DNA from: Dehalococcoidia bacterium
GTDB taxonomy: Bacteria > Chloroflexota > Dehalococcoidia > CAUJGQ01
Direction: 5' to 3'
Length of the DNA: 54,837 nucleotides
Assembly (NCBI GenBank): GCA_035310145.1
Contig: DATGEL010000077.1
Coordinates: 1 to 54,837, forward strand
In this document: piece by piece, positions 8,260 to 16,625 of the stretch
How the letters are laid out: the number at the start of each line of letters is the position of its first letter
Position numbering within the stretch: position 1 is the first letter of the stretch
Made by a program: the position numbers and the translations under genes
The notes under the pieces: generated by a model
The model's database searches: none
What the model was told of the DNA's origin: nothing
What the model saw: only the letters and a program-made list of their open reading frames with translations

Positions 8260-8957
8260 AGACCTACAGCACGACGCGAACCGAGGTGCGCCGCACCTGG
8301 CACGTGCTCGACGCCAGCAACATTCCGCTGGGCCGCCTGGCCACGCACGCCGCGAGCCTGATCCGCGGCAAGCACAAGGTGACCTACGCGCCACACCTGG
8401 ACACGGGCGACTACGTCGTCGTGATCAACGCGGAGAAGGTCGCGCTGTCGGGCCAGAAGCTGGAGCAGAAGAAGTACTACAGCCACTCGCAGTACCCGGG
8501 TGGGCTCAAGATCCGCTCGGTACGCGAACAGATCGAGCGCAACCCGGCGCGCGTGGTCGAGAAGGCGGTGTTCGGCATGCTGCCGCACAACCGACTCGGC
8601 CGCTCGCTGCACGGCCATCTCAAGGTCTACGTCGGCCCGGAGCACCCGCACGCGGCGCAGGTGAACGGTCCGGCGCAGCCCGCGCTCTCGCAACCGCCAC
8701 CGCCCGACCGCGCCCGCGCGAAGAAGGCCGCAGCGAAGCCGGCTGCCACGGCGAGCGCGACGGCGCCGGCCGCGATGGCCGCGCCGCTCACCCAGGCGCC
8801 CTCGGCCCAACTGCCGGCGGCCGAAGAGCCTGCTGCCGAGCTGCCCGCGGGCGAGGAGCCGGTGGCCGAGCTGGCCGCGCCCGAGGAGGCAGCCGAGGCG
8901 CCGGCAACCGAAGAGAACGCGACGGCTCACAACGCCGAGGAGGCCGACCGGTCATGA
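8256..8957 (+). CDS. rplM: 50S ribosomal protein L13 with long C-terminal extension
   Basis: Early-assembly large-subunit protein. Residues 1-145 are a complete L13, including [18 protein letters not shown], the [23 protein letters not shown] loop and [20 protein letters not shown]. About 88 extra residues follow, almost only Ala, Pro, Glu and Lys, becoming acidic toward the end ([17 protein letters not shown]). No domain is recognisable there, and it is probably disordered. Its start overlaps truA and its stop overlaps rpsI by ATGA, so the three are probably translationally coupled. Confidence 0.97.
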   Translation: MKTYSTTRTEVRRTWHVLDASNIPLGRLATHAASLIRGKHKVTYAPHLDTGDYVVVINAEKVALSGQKLEQKKYYSHSQYPGGLKIRSVREQIERNPARVVEKAVFGMLPHNRLGRSLHGHLKVYVGPEHPHAAQVNGPAQPALSQPPPPDRARAKKAAAKPAATASATAPAAMAAPLTQAPSAQLPAAEEPAAELPAGEEPVAELAAPEEAAEAPATEENATAHNAEEADRS

Positions 8958-9352
8958 TGCAGCACGAGCACTACTTCCACGGCACGGGCCGGCGCAAGAC
9001 CTCGGTGGCGCGCTGCCGCCTCTACCCCGGCACCGGCACGATCGTGGTCAACGGCAAGGCGCTGGAAGAGGTGTTTACACGCCCGCTGCATCAGGCCGTC
9101 GTGCAGCAACCGCTGCGCATCACCGGCCAGGCGGGTCGCTTCAACCTGCAGATCAAGGTCGAGGGCGGCGGCATCACCGGCTGGGCGGGCGCGATCTCGC
9201 ACGGCATCTCCCGTGCGCTGGTCGTGGCCGACGAAACCCTGAAGCCGACGCTGCGCAAAGCCGGCCTGCTCACCCGCGACGCCCGCATGAAGGAGCGCAA
9301 GAAGTACGGCCTCAAGCGCGCCCGCAAAGCGCCGCAGTACACCAAGCGGTAG
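8954..9352 (+). CDS. rpsI: 30S ribosomal protein S9
   Basis: Small-subunit head protein whose C-terminal tail reaches the P-site t[26 protein letters not shown] opens the protein, [19 protein letters not shown] is the central block, and [24 protein letters not shown] is the canonical basic tail ending in KR. The reading frame is open far upstream, but ATG 8954 overlaps the rplM stop and gives the usual length (132 aa). It is the last gene of the ribosomal cluster; a strong palindrome lies about 120 bases downstream. Confidence 0.98.
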   Translation: MMQHEHYFHGTGRRKTSVARCRLYPGTGTIVVNGKALEEVFTRPLHQAVVQQPLRITGQAGRFNLQIKVEGGGITGWAGAISHGISRALVVADETLKPTLRKAGLLTRDARMKERKKYGLKRARKAPQYTKR

Positions 9353-9360
9353 CGGCTCGG

Positions 9361-9433
9361 CCCTCATCCTCACCCCCGTGATATTCCACTGATCCTTCTC
9401 CCAATCTTGGAGAGAAGGAGAGGGGCGATCCGG
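9361..9433. repeat. Dispersed intergenic repeat, copy A (CCTCA-CACCCCC type)
   Basis: Non-coding. Begins GGCCCTCATCCTCACCCCCG, which is the reverse complement of the right end of the element at 21790-21995. It contains a short hairpin-forming CTTCTCCCAATCTTGG/AGAGAAGGAG stretch ending in GAGAGGGGCGATCCGGCG. It belongs to the same pyrimidine/purine-biased family as the copies at 12555-12620, 17890-17940 and 21790-21995, always between genes. Confidence 0.7.
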
Positions 9434-9473
9434 CGTCGGGCAGTCCGAGCGATTTGCGATTACCCCGGCATGG

Positions 9474-9513
9474 TAGGGGCCGTTCGCGAACGGCCCGTCG
9501 CGGCCGCAGCCGC
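9474..9513. repeat. Palindromic repeat downstream of rpsI (half copy of the 33397-33521 element)
   Basis: TAGG followed by a perfect 20-base palindrome, GGGCCGTTCGCGAACGGCCC (9477-9496). A sequence like GTCGCGGCCGCAGCCGCGA comes next. The same palindrome and following bases form the left end of an element inside the regulator gene at 33397-33521. The hairpin lies between convergent genes (rpsI on +, regulator fragment on -), so it could also stop transcription from both sides; there is no U-tract. Confidence 0.8.
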
Positions 9514-9598
9514 GACCAGCGGCGTTCCGCACAGCCACCCGGAACGGTGACGCACCGGCCGACCGAGGTTGTACGACTCGTGCAGGACATCCGGACGG

Positions 9599-10546
9599 CT
9601 ACGCGCCCGCGTCAGCCGAAAAGCTCGGATCAGGCGACAACGCCGCAAGCTCGGCCAGCGCGAGGTCGGCGGCCTGGTCCAGCGACAGCGCCTGCCCCTC
9701 CGCCCACGCCTGCGCAAACTCCTCCGAACTGAGCGCCGTCTGCGTCCGCGTTAGGGCTGCTTCGAAGGCGGCGTCAAAGTAGGACCGCCAGAAGCCGTAC
9801 TGCTCTGCGTCCCGCCACGTGCTTTCGCATGCGGCCAGCAACCGTGCCGCCGCCGCCGGCCCGCTCCGGGCGGTGAGGACACCCGCCAGCCCCGCGAGAC
9901 CGGTGGTAGTGAACGGCATGCTGCCGATTTCGGTCGCCGCGCGCAGACCAGCTTGCAGTTCGACCACTGCCCGCTCGAAGTCCCCCTCACTGCTCGCCAG
10001 CAGTCCCAGGTCGATGCCGTACATCGCGAGCCGGAAGCGGTCTCGGAATGCCTCGGCGAGCGGGCGTGCCTCCAGGAGCAGGCGGCGTAGCTCGTCAGGA
10101 TGCCCTTCGAGCCGCTCCAGCCAAGCCAGAAGCCCGAGCGTGTGCATGATGAGGTAATCGGCGCCCGACTCGCGGGCGAGGCGTACGGCCTCCTCGAAAT
10201 GGGGCCGGGCGCCGGCGGCGTCGCCGGCCTGCCAGCGGGGCCACCCGGCGTAGCCCTCGGCGTACGCCATCACGCGACGATCGCCCGTGGTCCGAGCTAA
10301 CGCCAGCCCTTCATCCACCAACTGCTGCGCCCGAGGCCGATCGATTGTTGATAACGAATCACCCAGAGAGCCGAGAGCAAGGCTCAACCCGCGCACATTC
10401 CGGACTACTCGGAAGGTCGCCACAGTCTGTTCGGCATAGTCCGCCGCCACCGTCGATTCGCCCAGAAAAATGGCGAGTTGCGTCGCCCAGCTAAGGGCAA
10501 CGCCTCGAGCGAGGGGAAGCTCCTCTACTCCGCGTATGCCGAGCAT
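9599..10546 (-). pseudogene. C-terminal TPR part of a split cyclase/ATPase regulator
   Basis: The 315 residues form helical TPR-like repeats with ALARTTGDRRVMAYAEGYAGW-type units and end EEFAQAWAEGQALSLDQAADLAL. The same ending (EAFAAEWAAGEALSVEQAIDLGL) closes the intact regulator at 31914-34853. It continues the reading frame of the gene at 10556-12421 exactly; only a TAG separates them, followed by LAR and this ATG. No ribosome-binding site is obvious before the ATG. It is most likely the orphaned end of one gene broken by a nonsense mutation, unless the codon is read through or is a sequencing error. Confidence 0.85.
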
Positions 10547-10555
10547 CCGCGCTAG

Positions 10556-12421
10556 CTACCGCTGTCCCTCGCCGAGTGCACGCATCAAGAACCACGTGCC
10601 CAGCGAACCGGCTAGCCGCAGCCCCAGTGCCGCGTCCTGCTGCTCAGCCAAGCACTCCAGCGCCGCGGAGAATTCATCGTGCTCGGGATCCAGGGCGCGC
10701 AGGAGGTCCAGCGCGCAGCCGGTACGCCGATACGTCGCGGCCGCCCGCTCGACCAGGTCGGTGTAATACTCCGCGTGATGGCGGCGCAGCGCCGCTGCCT
10801 CGCCACTCGCCTCTAACTGTTCGAGCGCGAACTCCCGTAGCGTCGCCAGCATGCCGAAGCGCGTCTCACCGTCCAGCCCGCGCTGGTGCACGAGGCTGTT
10901 GTCCACCAACGAAGTGAGTCCCTCCAGGAGGTCGAGTTCCCCCGCCCGGTCGCAGATCGCCGCGGCCGCCGCCAGTGTCCAGCCGCTGGCAAACACCCCC
11001 AAGCGTCGGAACAGCGCTTGCTCGGCCGGCTCTAGCAGCTCCCATGACCACTGCAACGTATCGCGTAAGGTTTGCTGCCGCCGCGGACGTTCGCGCTCGC
11101 CGCCGGTTAGCAGCGGCAGCCGTTGGTCCAGACGCTCCAGCAAGGCACGCGGCGGCAGCAGCCGCACCCGTGCGGCGGCGAGTTCGATTGACAGCGGCAG
11201 ACCGTCGAGCCGGGTACAGATGGTCGCGATGGCGATGGCGTTGTCCGCGGTCAGCGCAAAGTCCGGCTCCAGTGCCTGCGCCCGCGCGACGAAGAGCTGC
11301 ACCGCTGGATTGTGGCGCACCCGCTCGGGCGCGGCGTCTCCGGCGAGATCAGGCAGCGGCAGCGGCTGCAGGGTGTAAACATGCTCGCCGCCCACGCGGA
11401 GCAGCACGCGGCTGGTCACGAGTATGGTCGGCCCGAGCGCCGCCGTCAGCAGCTCGTAAAGCTGCGGCGCCGCCGCCACCACCTGCTCGAAGTTGTCCAG
11501 CAACAGCAGCAGCCGTTTGCGCCGCAGATAGGCGGCGAGCGAGACGGCCAACGAGCGGCCCTCGCTCTCCCGCACCGTCAGCACCTGGGCGATAGCCGGA
11601 ATCACGCCCACCGCGTCCAGCACGCCGAAAAGGTCCACGAACCAGACGCCGTCCGGAAACGCGTCCAGCATCTGGGCCGCGACCTGCAGAGCGAGCCGGG
11701 TCTTGCCGCTGCCGCCAGGACCGGTGAGCGTGATCAGCCGCGCCGCGCCCAGCAAATGAACGAGATCGGAGAGCTCCTGCTCGCGGCCGATGAAGCTGGT
11801 GAGCTGGAACGGAAGGTTGTTCGGATGCGCGTCGAGCGTGGCGAGCGGCGGGAAGGCATCCGGCAGATCCGGGGCGCGGAGTTGGAAGATCGGTTCCGCC
11901 TCGCTGAGATCTTTGAGGCGGTGCCGGCCCAGATCCACCAATGGGACGTGCTGCGGCACAGTCCCGCGTACCAGCACCGCCGTCGCCTCGGAGAGCAGGA
12001 TCTGGCCGCCGTGGCCAGCAGAGCGGAGGCGGGCGCAGCGGTTGACCGCTGAGCCGTAGTAGTCACCTTCACGCAGGTCCGCCTCGCCCGTATGCAGCCC
12101 CATCCGCACCCGCAGCAGACCGATCTCGCCCCAATCCTCGGCGGCGAGCGCCCGCTGGCCGGCGAGCGCGGCGGCCACGGCGTCGGAGACACGGACGAAG
12201 ACGGCGAAGAGCGAGTCGCCTTCGCCGCGCGGGCGGACGACCACCCCGTCATGCCGCTCGAAGACTTGTGTCAGCAGGGCGTCGTGGCGGGCCATCACCT
12301 GGCGCATCGCCTGAGAATGCTCTTCCCAGAGGCGCGTCGAGCCCTCCACGTCCGTGAACAGGAACGTGATCGTGCCCGTCGGCAGCGTCGGACTCGGCCA
12401 GCTACTCATCGCCAACAGCAT
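10556..12421 (-). CDS. Class III cyclase-like / NB-ARC-type ATPase regulator, cut by an in-frame amber codon
   Basis: Residues about 10-185 are a class III nucleotidyl cyclase-like domain (FLFTDVEGSTRLWE, GEGDSLFAVF, GLHTGEA, YYGSAVNRCARL). An STAND-type ATPase domain follows: GPGGSGKTRLA is the P-loop and LLLLDNFEQV the Walker B, with GLPLSIELAAARVRLL after it. The product stops at EGQR-TAG after 621 residues. The intact paralogue at 31914-34853 has Trp (TGG) at the aligned position, so TGG to TAG is the parsimonious cause. Such proteins are thought to be signal-responsive regulators; the ligand is unknown. Whether the truncated form is functional cannot be told. Confidence 0.88.
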   Translation of the reverse strand: MLLAMSSWPSPTLPTGTITFLFTDVEGSTRLWEEHSQAMRQVMARHDALLTQVFERHDGVVVRPRGEGDSLFAVFVRVSDAVAAALAGQRALAAEDWGEIGLLRVRMGLHTGEADLREGDYYGSAVNRCARLRSAGHGGQILLSEATAVLVRGTVPQHVPLVDLGRHRLKDLSEAEPIFQLRAPDLPDAFPPLATLDAHPNNLPFQLTSFIGREQELSDLVHLLGAARLITLTGPGGSGKTRLALQVAAQMLDAFPDGVWFVDLFGVLDAVGVIPAIAQVLTVRESEGRSLAVSLAAYLRRKRLLLLLDNFEQVVAAAPQLYELLTAALGPTILVTSRVLLRVGGEHVYTLQPLPLPDLAGDAAPERVRHNPAVQLFVARAQALEPDFALTADNAIAIATICTRLDGLPLSIELAAARVRLLPPRALLERLDQRLPLLTGGERERPRRQQTLRDTLQWSWELLEPAEQALFRRLGVFASGWTLAAAAAICDRAGELDLLEGLTSLVDNSLVHQRGLDGETRFGMLATLREFALEQLEASGEAAALRRHHAEYYTDLVERAAATYRRTGCALDLLRALDPEHDEFSAALECLAEQQDAALGLRLAGSLGTWFLMRALGEGQR

Positions 12422-12554
12422 AGCGTTTGGCGCGATGCCTTGCCGTCATCGGACCGCGGTCAGCGGAGGCCATCATCCCCAACCGCGGCATCACCGTGCG
12501 CAGCTCCGACGCCGCACGTTCCGCAATCGCGCCGGAACGCCCGCCACTGGCTCG

Positions 12555-12620
12555 CCCCTCTCTCCCATACGCTCTTGAACCGATGGAGATCTCCAGCACT
12601 CGGTGTATGGGAGAGAGGGG
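12555..12620. repeat. Long inverted repeat abutting the SRPBCC gene
   Basis: Arms CCCCTCTCTCCCATAC (12555-12570) and GTATGGGAGAGAGGGG (12605-12620) are perfect 16-base complements. A second palindrome, TGGAGATCTCCA, is in the loop. It ends exactly where the stop codon of the - strand gene 12621-13079 begins, so it could terminate that transcript. The arms belong to the dispersed CTCTCCC/GGGAGAG repeat family. Confidence 0.85.
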
Positions 12621-13079
12621 TCAGGGGGAGTGAGGGCCGCCCGTTTCCAGCCCCGCCTTGATGCGCAGCAGCACCGCCTCGCGCTGCTTGCGGAAGCCGC
12701 CGCCGACCATCACGCGGTCCAGCAGCTTGCCGACGAAGCCGCCGGGCAGGCGCAGATCGGCGCGGTAGCGCGCCAGCGTGCCGGAAGCCGTGGCGCTGAG
12801 CCGCCACTCCTCGTGGAAGCGGGCGCCGCTGCCGAAAGCGAAGCCGATCGCCAGGAAGCTGTCCGGCTCGTACGCCGTGATCGAGCCCTCAAATGCCTCG
12901 TCGCTGCCCGTGAGCGAGGCCCAGCCGCTGAACGCGGCGCCGGCTTCGGGCACAAACGCGGGCGCCTCGATCGAGCCGACCGTCGGATCGAGCGCCGGCC
13001 GCCGCGGCAGGTCGGCCAGCGCCGCGAACGCCGCCGCCGGCGACAGGGCGAAGACGGCCTGCGCATCCACGCTCGCCAT
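12621..13079 (-). CDS. SRPBCC-family (START-like fold) protein
   Basis: A 152-aa protein starting MASVDAQAVFALSPAAAFAA. It shows the SRPBCC/polyketide cyclase-like pattern: an initial strand with 'sp..afaaLaDl', central strands (GSITAYEPDSFLAIGFAFG), then a long C-terminal helix (GGFVGKLLDRVMVGGGFRKQREAVLLRIKAGLE). Members bind small hydrophobic ligands; no ligand can be predicted here. The C-terminus abuts an inverted repeat. It lies 35 bases downstream of the DUF1614 gene on the same strand and may be cotranscribed with it. Confidence 0.75.
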   Translation of the reverse strand: MASVDAQAVFALSPAAAFAALADLPRRPALDPTVGSIEAPAFVPEAGAAFSGWASLTGSDEAFEGSITAYEPDSFLAIGFAFGSGARFHEEWRLSATASGTLARYRADLRLPGGFVGKLLDRVMVGGGFRKQREAVLLRIKAGLETGGPHSP

Positions 13080-13114
13080 CGCTCAGCCGCGACGCCGCGC
13101 CGCGCGTCGCCGGC

Positions 13115-13810
13115 TCATCCGTGCATCTCGACCGGCGGCGCCTTCTTCGAGGAGGTGTCGAAGCTCAGCAAGGCCGCGATCAGGCCGGTGAGGAAAACGC
13201 CGTCGAACACGCCCGCACCGCCGATGCTGAGCACGCCGGAGCCGATCTCCGACATGCGCCCCAGGTTGCTGAGGTCCGCGCCGATCAGGATGCCCATCGC
13301 CCCGGCGATGTAGGCCACCGGCGCCGCCCGCCGACCGCCCGTCAGCAGCAGCGCCGCCACCGCCGCCACGATCGGTCCCAGCAGCAAGGGCATCGTGATG
13401 CCCCGGCCGGGAACGATCGTGGCCGAGATGTGCGCGATCACGGCGACGATCGCCGTCGCCGCGAGTGTGCGCAGCAGGGGAGCCCGCGGCAGCAGCCAGA
13501 GACTGAGCAGAATGGGAATCACCGCGCCGCCGACGTTGATCGCCACGATCTGGTTGTTGGCCATGTGCGGGTGCACGTAGTAAATGTGCTCGCGGATGCG
13601 GAAGAAGCCGCCCGGTTGAAACTCGGGATGGCTGGCCCAGATCGGGATGTTGATCAGGCTGCCGATCGCCGAGGCGACGAAGATCAGGAACGTGGCCCAG
13701 GGCGAGATGCCCAGATGCTCGAACGAGATCGTCAGCAGATCGAAGGCGACGACGATCAGCAGCACGCCGAGGCCGATGGCGATCAGAGCGATGACGAAGG
13801 GTACGTGCAT
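13115..13810 (-). CDS. DUF1614 family membrane protein
   Basis: A 231-aa integral membrane protein with about seven hydrophobic segments. The final motif GGAGVFDGVFLTGLIAALL and the loop HPHMANNQIVAINVGGAVIPI match my recollection of the DUF1614 family, whose function is unknown. The frame is open further upstream, but ATG 13810 places the first hydrophobic helix (MHVPFVIALIAIGLGVLLIV) at the N-terminus and is preferred. Divergent from the dehydrogenase at 13888, with a 77-base shared upstream region containing TAGTATAC. Confidence 0.82.
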   Translation of the reverse strand: MHVPFVIALIAIGLGVLLIVVAFDLLTISFEHLGISPWATFLIFVASAIGSLINIPIWASHPEFQPGGFFRIREHIYYVHPHMANNQIVAINVGGAVIPILLSLWLLPRAPLLRTLAATAIVAVIAHISATIVPGRGITMPLLLGPIVAAVAALLLTGGRRAAPVAYIAGAMGILIGADLSNLGRMSEIGSGVLSIGGAGVFDGVFLTGLIAALLSFDTSSKKAPPVEMHG

Positions 13811-13887
13811 GGCGCTAGTATACGGGCCAGCGGCCGCCCGTCCGCTACGCCGCGCGGGCGGGCGCCGCCACCGAGGAGAGACGCGCC

Positions 13888-14847
13888 ATGCTCGCGCTGC
13901 GCATCGCTGACGGCCTGCGCCTGGATCCCGCGGCCGCGGAACCGCGGCCCGGGCCAAACGAGGCGCTGGTGCGCATGCGGCTCGCCGGCGTCTGCGACAC
14001 CGATCTGCAGCTCGTGCGCGGTTACATGGGCTTCCGCGGCGTGCCCGGCCACGAGTTCGTGGGCGAGGTGGCCGCCGCGCTGGATGCGTCGCTGATCGGC
14101 GCCCGCGTCGCCGGCGAGATCAATGCCGGCTGCGGCCGCTGCGAGGCATGCGCCGCCGGCTGGCAGCGGCACTGTCCCGACCGCACGGTGCTCGGCATCC
14201 TCGGCCGGAACGGCGCCCACGCGCAGTTTCTCAGCCTGCCGCTGGAGAACCTGCACCGCATACCCGCCGGCCTCGACGACGAGCTCGCCGTGCTCACGGA
14301 GCCGCTCGCGGCTGCCTACGAGGTCGTGGAGCAGCGGCCGCCACGGGCCAGCGAGCGCTGGCTGGTGCTGGGCGACGGTAAGCTCGGCCTGCTCGTCGCG
14401 GCCGTTTTGCACAGCGACGGCGCGGCGCCCGTGCTCGCCGGCCGCCATGCGCGGAAGCTGGCGATCGCGGCGGGCTGGGGCGTGCGCACGGCGCCGGCCG
14501 AATCGCTGAACGAGCGCGGCTGGGATGTCGTGGTCGAGGCGACTGGCGCCGCGGACGGCCTGGAGCGTGCGCTGGCGCTGGTGCGGCCGCGCGGCACGAT
14601 CGTGCTGAAGACGACGGTGGCGGAACCGCCGCGCGCCCCGCTGGCGCCGATCGTGGTGGATGAAGTGACGGTGATCGGCTCGCGCTGCGGCCCGTTCCCA
14701 CGGGCGCTGGCCGGCTTTGCCCGCCTGGAGGCGGCCGGCGTGCGCCTCGCCGAGCTGATCGAGGCGCGCTTTCCGCTCTCCGACGGCCTCGCCGCCTACG
14801 AACGCGCGGGCCGGCGCGGCTCGCTCAAGGTGCTGATCGAGCCGTAG
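13888..14847 (+). CDS. Zinc-dependent MDR-family alcohol dehydrogenase-like protein
   Basis: A medium-chain dehydrogenase/reductase of 319 aa. The catalytic zinc ligands are C36 (GVCDTDL) and H55-E56 (GHEFVGEV). A full structural-zinc set of C82, C85, C88 and C96 is present. The nucleotide-binding region reads VLGDGKLGLL, with a short glycine motif. NAD(P)-dependent oxidation of an alcohol or polyol is expected, with substrate unknown. AGGAGAG lies 11 bases before the ATG. The 3' end overlaps the convergent CMD gene by about 20 bases. Confidence 0.9.
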   Translation: MLALRIADGLRLDPAAAEPRPGPNEALVRMRLAGVCDTDLQLVRGYMGFRGVPGHEFVGEVAAALDASLIGARVAGEINAGCGRCEACAAGWQRHCPDRTVLGILGRNGAHAQFLSLPLENLHRIPAGLDDELAVLTEPLAAAYEVVEQRPPRASERWLVLGDGKLGLLVAAVLHSDGAAPVLAGRHARKLAIAAGWGVRTAPAESLNERGWDVVVEATGAADGLERALALVRPRGTIVLKTTVAEPPRAPLAPIVVDEVTVIGSRCGPFPRALAGFARLEAAGVRLAELIEARFPLSDGLAAYERAGRRGSLKVLIEP

Positions 14848-15682
14848 CCGTGTCCTCCCCGCTGCCATCCTCCGCGTCGAAGACGGCACGCGCCACGCGC
14901 ATCGCCTCCACCGCGACGGGGAAGCCACCGTAGACCGCCAGGTGCATGATCTGCTCCGCGATCTCTTCGCGGCTGATGCCGATGTTCCGCGCCACGCCGA
15001 TATGCAGCCGCAGCTCTTCCGGCAGGTGCAGCACGGTCAGCACCGTGAGCACGACGCGGCTGTGCTCGCGCAGGCTCAGTCCCGGCCGAGCCCAGAGGTC
15101 AGCGAAGGCGCTCATCGCCACCCAGCGCCCCCAGTCCGGCGTGATCTCGGCGGGGACGGGCAGCGGGGCACGGTTTTGCTGTGGGAACAGGACGCGCAGC
15201 ACGGCGCGGGCGCGCTCCCAGCGGTCCTCGGGCAGGTCCGCGAGCGCGGGGCCGGCGGTGTCGGCCACTTCAGGCGGATCGAGATCAGGCGCCGAGTCGA
15301 ACGCCTGGCGCAGCACGCGCATGCCCTCCACGCCGACGGGAAAGCCCGCGTAGCCGGCGACGTGCATCACGATCTCGCTCACCTGGCGGCGCGAAAGGCC
15401 GTTGCGCAGGGCGCCGAGGGCGTGCAGCCGCAGCTCCTCCGGCCTGTGCAGCGCCGTCAACGCCGCCACGGTGATCAGGCTGCGGTTGCGCAGCGAGAGG
15501 CCCGGCCGCGACCAAACGTCGCCCATCGCCACTTCCAGCGTCCAGGCGCCCCAGTCACGCCGGATCTCTTCCGGCGCCGCGAGCGCGGCGTTGGTCTCAC
15601 GGTTGGGAAAGATCTGGCGGACCACCTCGGCGCCGCGCAGGAAGCGCTCGCTGCGCTGCGGCCGGACCTGCTGTTCGCTCAT
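14825..15682 (-). CDS. Protein with two carboxymuconolactone decarboxylase (CMD) domains
   Basis: The 285-aa product contains two homologous CMD/AhpD-like units, about residues 25-125 and 160-270. Each has the pattern DWG-W...DvWsRPGLSLR-RSLITVAALTALHRPEELRLH followed by EIVMHVAGYAGFPVGVEGMRV. Members are decarboxylases or thiol peroxidase-like; neither unit shows the AhpD CxxC pair, so a decarboxylase-like or unknown role is more likely. ATG 15682 has GGAG upstream and is chosen over the longer open frame (to 15829), whose added residues are arginine-rich and featureless. Confidence 0.85.
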   Translation of the reverse strand: MSEQQVRPQRSERFLRGAEVVRQIFPNRETNAALAAPEEIRRDWGAWTLEVAMGDVWSRPGLSLRNRSLITVAALTALHRPEELRLHALGALRNGLSRRQVSEIVMHVAGYAGFPVGVEGMRVLRQAFDSAPDLDPPEVADTAGPALADLPEDRWERARAVLRVLFPQQNRAPLPVPAEITPDWGRWVAMSAFADLWARPGLSLREHSRVVLTVLTVLHLPEELRLHIGVARNIGISREEIAEQIMHLAVYGGFPVAVEAMRVARAVFDAEDGSGEDTATARSAP

Positions 15683-15821
15683 CGTCCTGCTCCTCAATGC
15701 CTGCTGGTGCGCACGCCGCCTTCGGCGGTGACGCGTTGACCTTGCTCCGGCCACCGTGCCACACTGCCCGTGACTTGAGCAAAGCAAGCTACTTTCACCG
15801 GGCCGCAAGCGGGGGAAACGC

Positions 15822-16622
15822 ATGGGCACACAGCCGGGCTACGAAGACCTGATCGTCGAGCGCGAGGGCCACGTCACCACGGTCACGCTCAACCGGCCGG
15901 AGCGGCTGAACGCCATCTCCGGGCCGATGCTCTCCGGCCTCTCGCGGGCGCTGATGGCCGCCGAGGCCGATGCAGAGACGCGCGTGATCATCCTCACCGG
16001 CGCCGGGCGCGGCTTCTGCGCCGGCCTCGATCTGAAGCGCCAGAACGAGGGCAGCGACAGCGTGGGCGAGGGTCCGGGACGCATGTTCGACCTGCGCAAC
16101 GCGCCGCCGATGGTGATCCACAACGTCGACAAGCCGATCATCTGCGCCCTCAACGGCGCCGCCGCCGGCTACGGCATGGACCTCGCGCTCGGCTGCGACA
16201 TCCGCATCGCCTCGGACCAGGCGAAGCTCGCGGCCGTCTTCGCCAAGCGCGGCGTGCTGCCCGAGTCGGGCGGCACCTGGCTGCTGCCGCGGCTGATCGG
16301 CTGGGCGAAGGCGGCCGAGATCGCCTACCGCGGCATGATCCTGGACGCGCAGCGCTGCCTGGAGTACGGGCTGGTGAACACGGTCGTGCCGCACGAGACG
16401 CTGCTGGAGACGGCCCGCGCCTGGGCCGAGGAGATCGCCAACAACGCGCCGCTGGCCGTGCAGGCGACGAAGCGCATGATGCGGCTCGGCCTGGAAGAGT
16501 CGTTCGAGGCGAACGTCAATCACGTCTACCTGCAACTGCTGCCGCTCTTCCGCAGCAACGACTTCCGCGAGGGCTTGCAGGCCTTCACCGAGCGGCGCGA
16601 GCCGGTCTTCAGCGGGCGCTAA
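15822..16622 (+). CDS. Enoyl-CoA hydratase/isomerase family protein
   Basis: Crotonase-fold enzyme acting on acyl-CoA thioesters. The oxyanion-hole segments GRGFCAGLDLKR and NGAAAGYGMDLALGCDIRIAS are conserved, and a glutamate in LPESGGTWLLPRLIG occupies the usual catalytic region. GGGGGAAACGC precedes ATG 15822. Length (266 aa) is typical. Three bases separate it from the CoA-transferase gene that follows, so the pair is an operon, probably in catabolism of a carboxylic acid through its CoA ester. The exact substrate is not inferable. Confidence 0.93.
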   Translation: MGTQPGYEDLIVEREGHVTTVTLNRPERLNAISGPMLSGLSRALMAAEADAETRVIILTGAGRGFCAGLDLKRQNEGSDSVGEGPGRMFDLRNAPPMVIHNVDKPIICALNGAAAGYGMDLALGCDIRIASDQAKLAAVFAKRGVLPESGGTWLLPRLIGWAKAAEIAYRGMILDAQRCLEYGLVNTVVPHETLLETARAWAEEIANNAPLAVQATKRMMRLGLEESFEANVNHVYLQLLPLFRSNDFREGLQAFTERREPVFSGR

Positions 16623-16625
16623 GCC

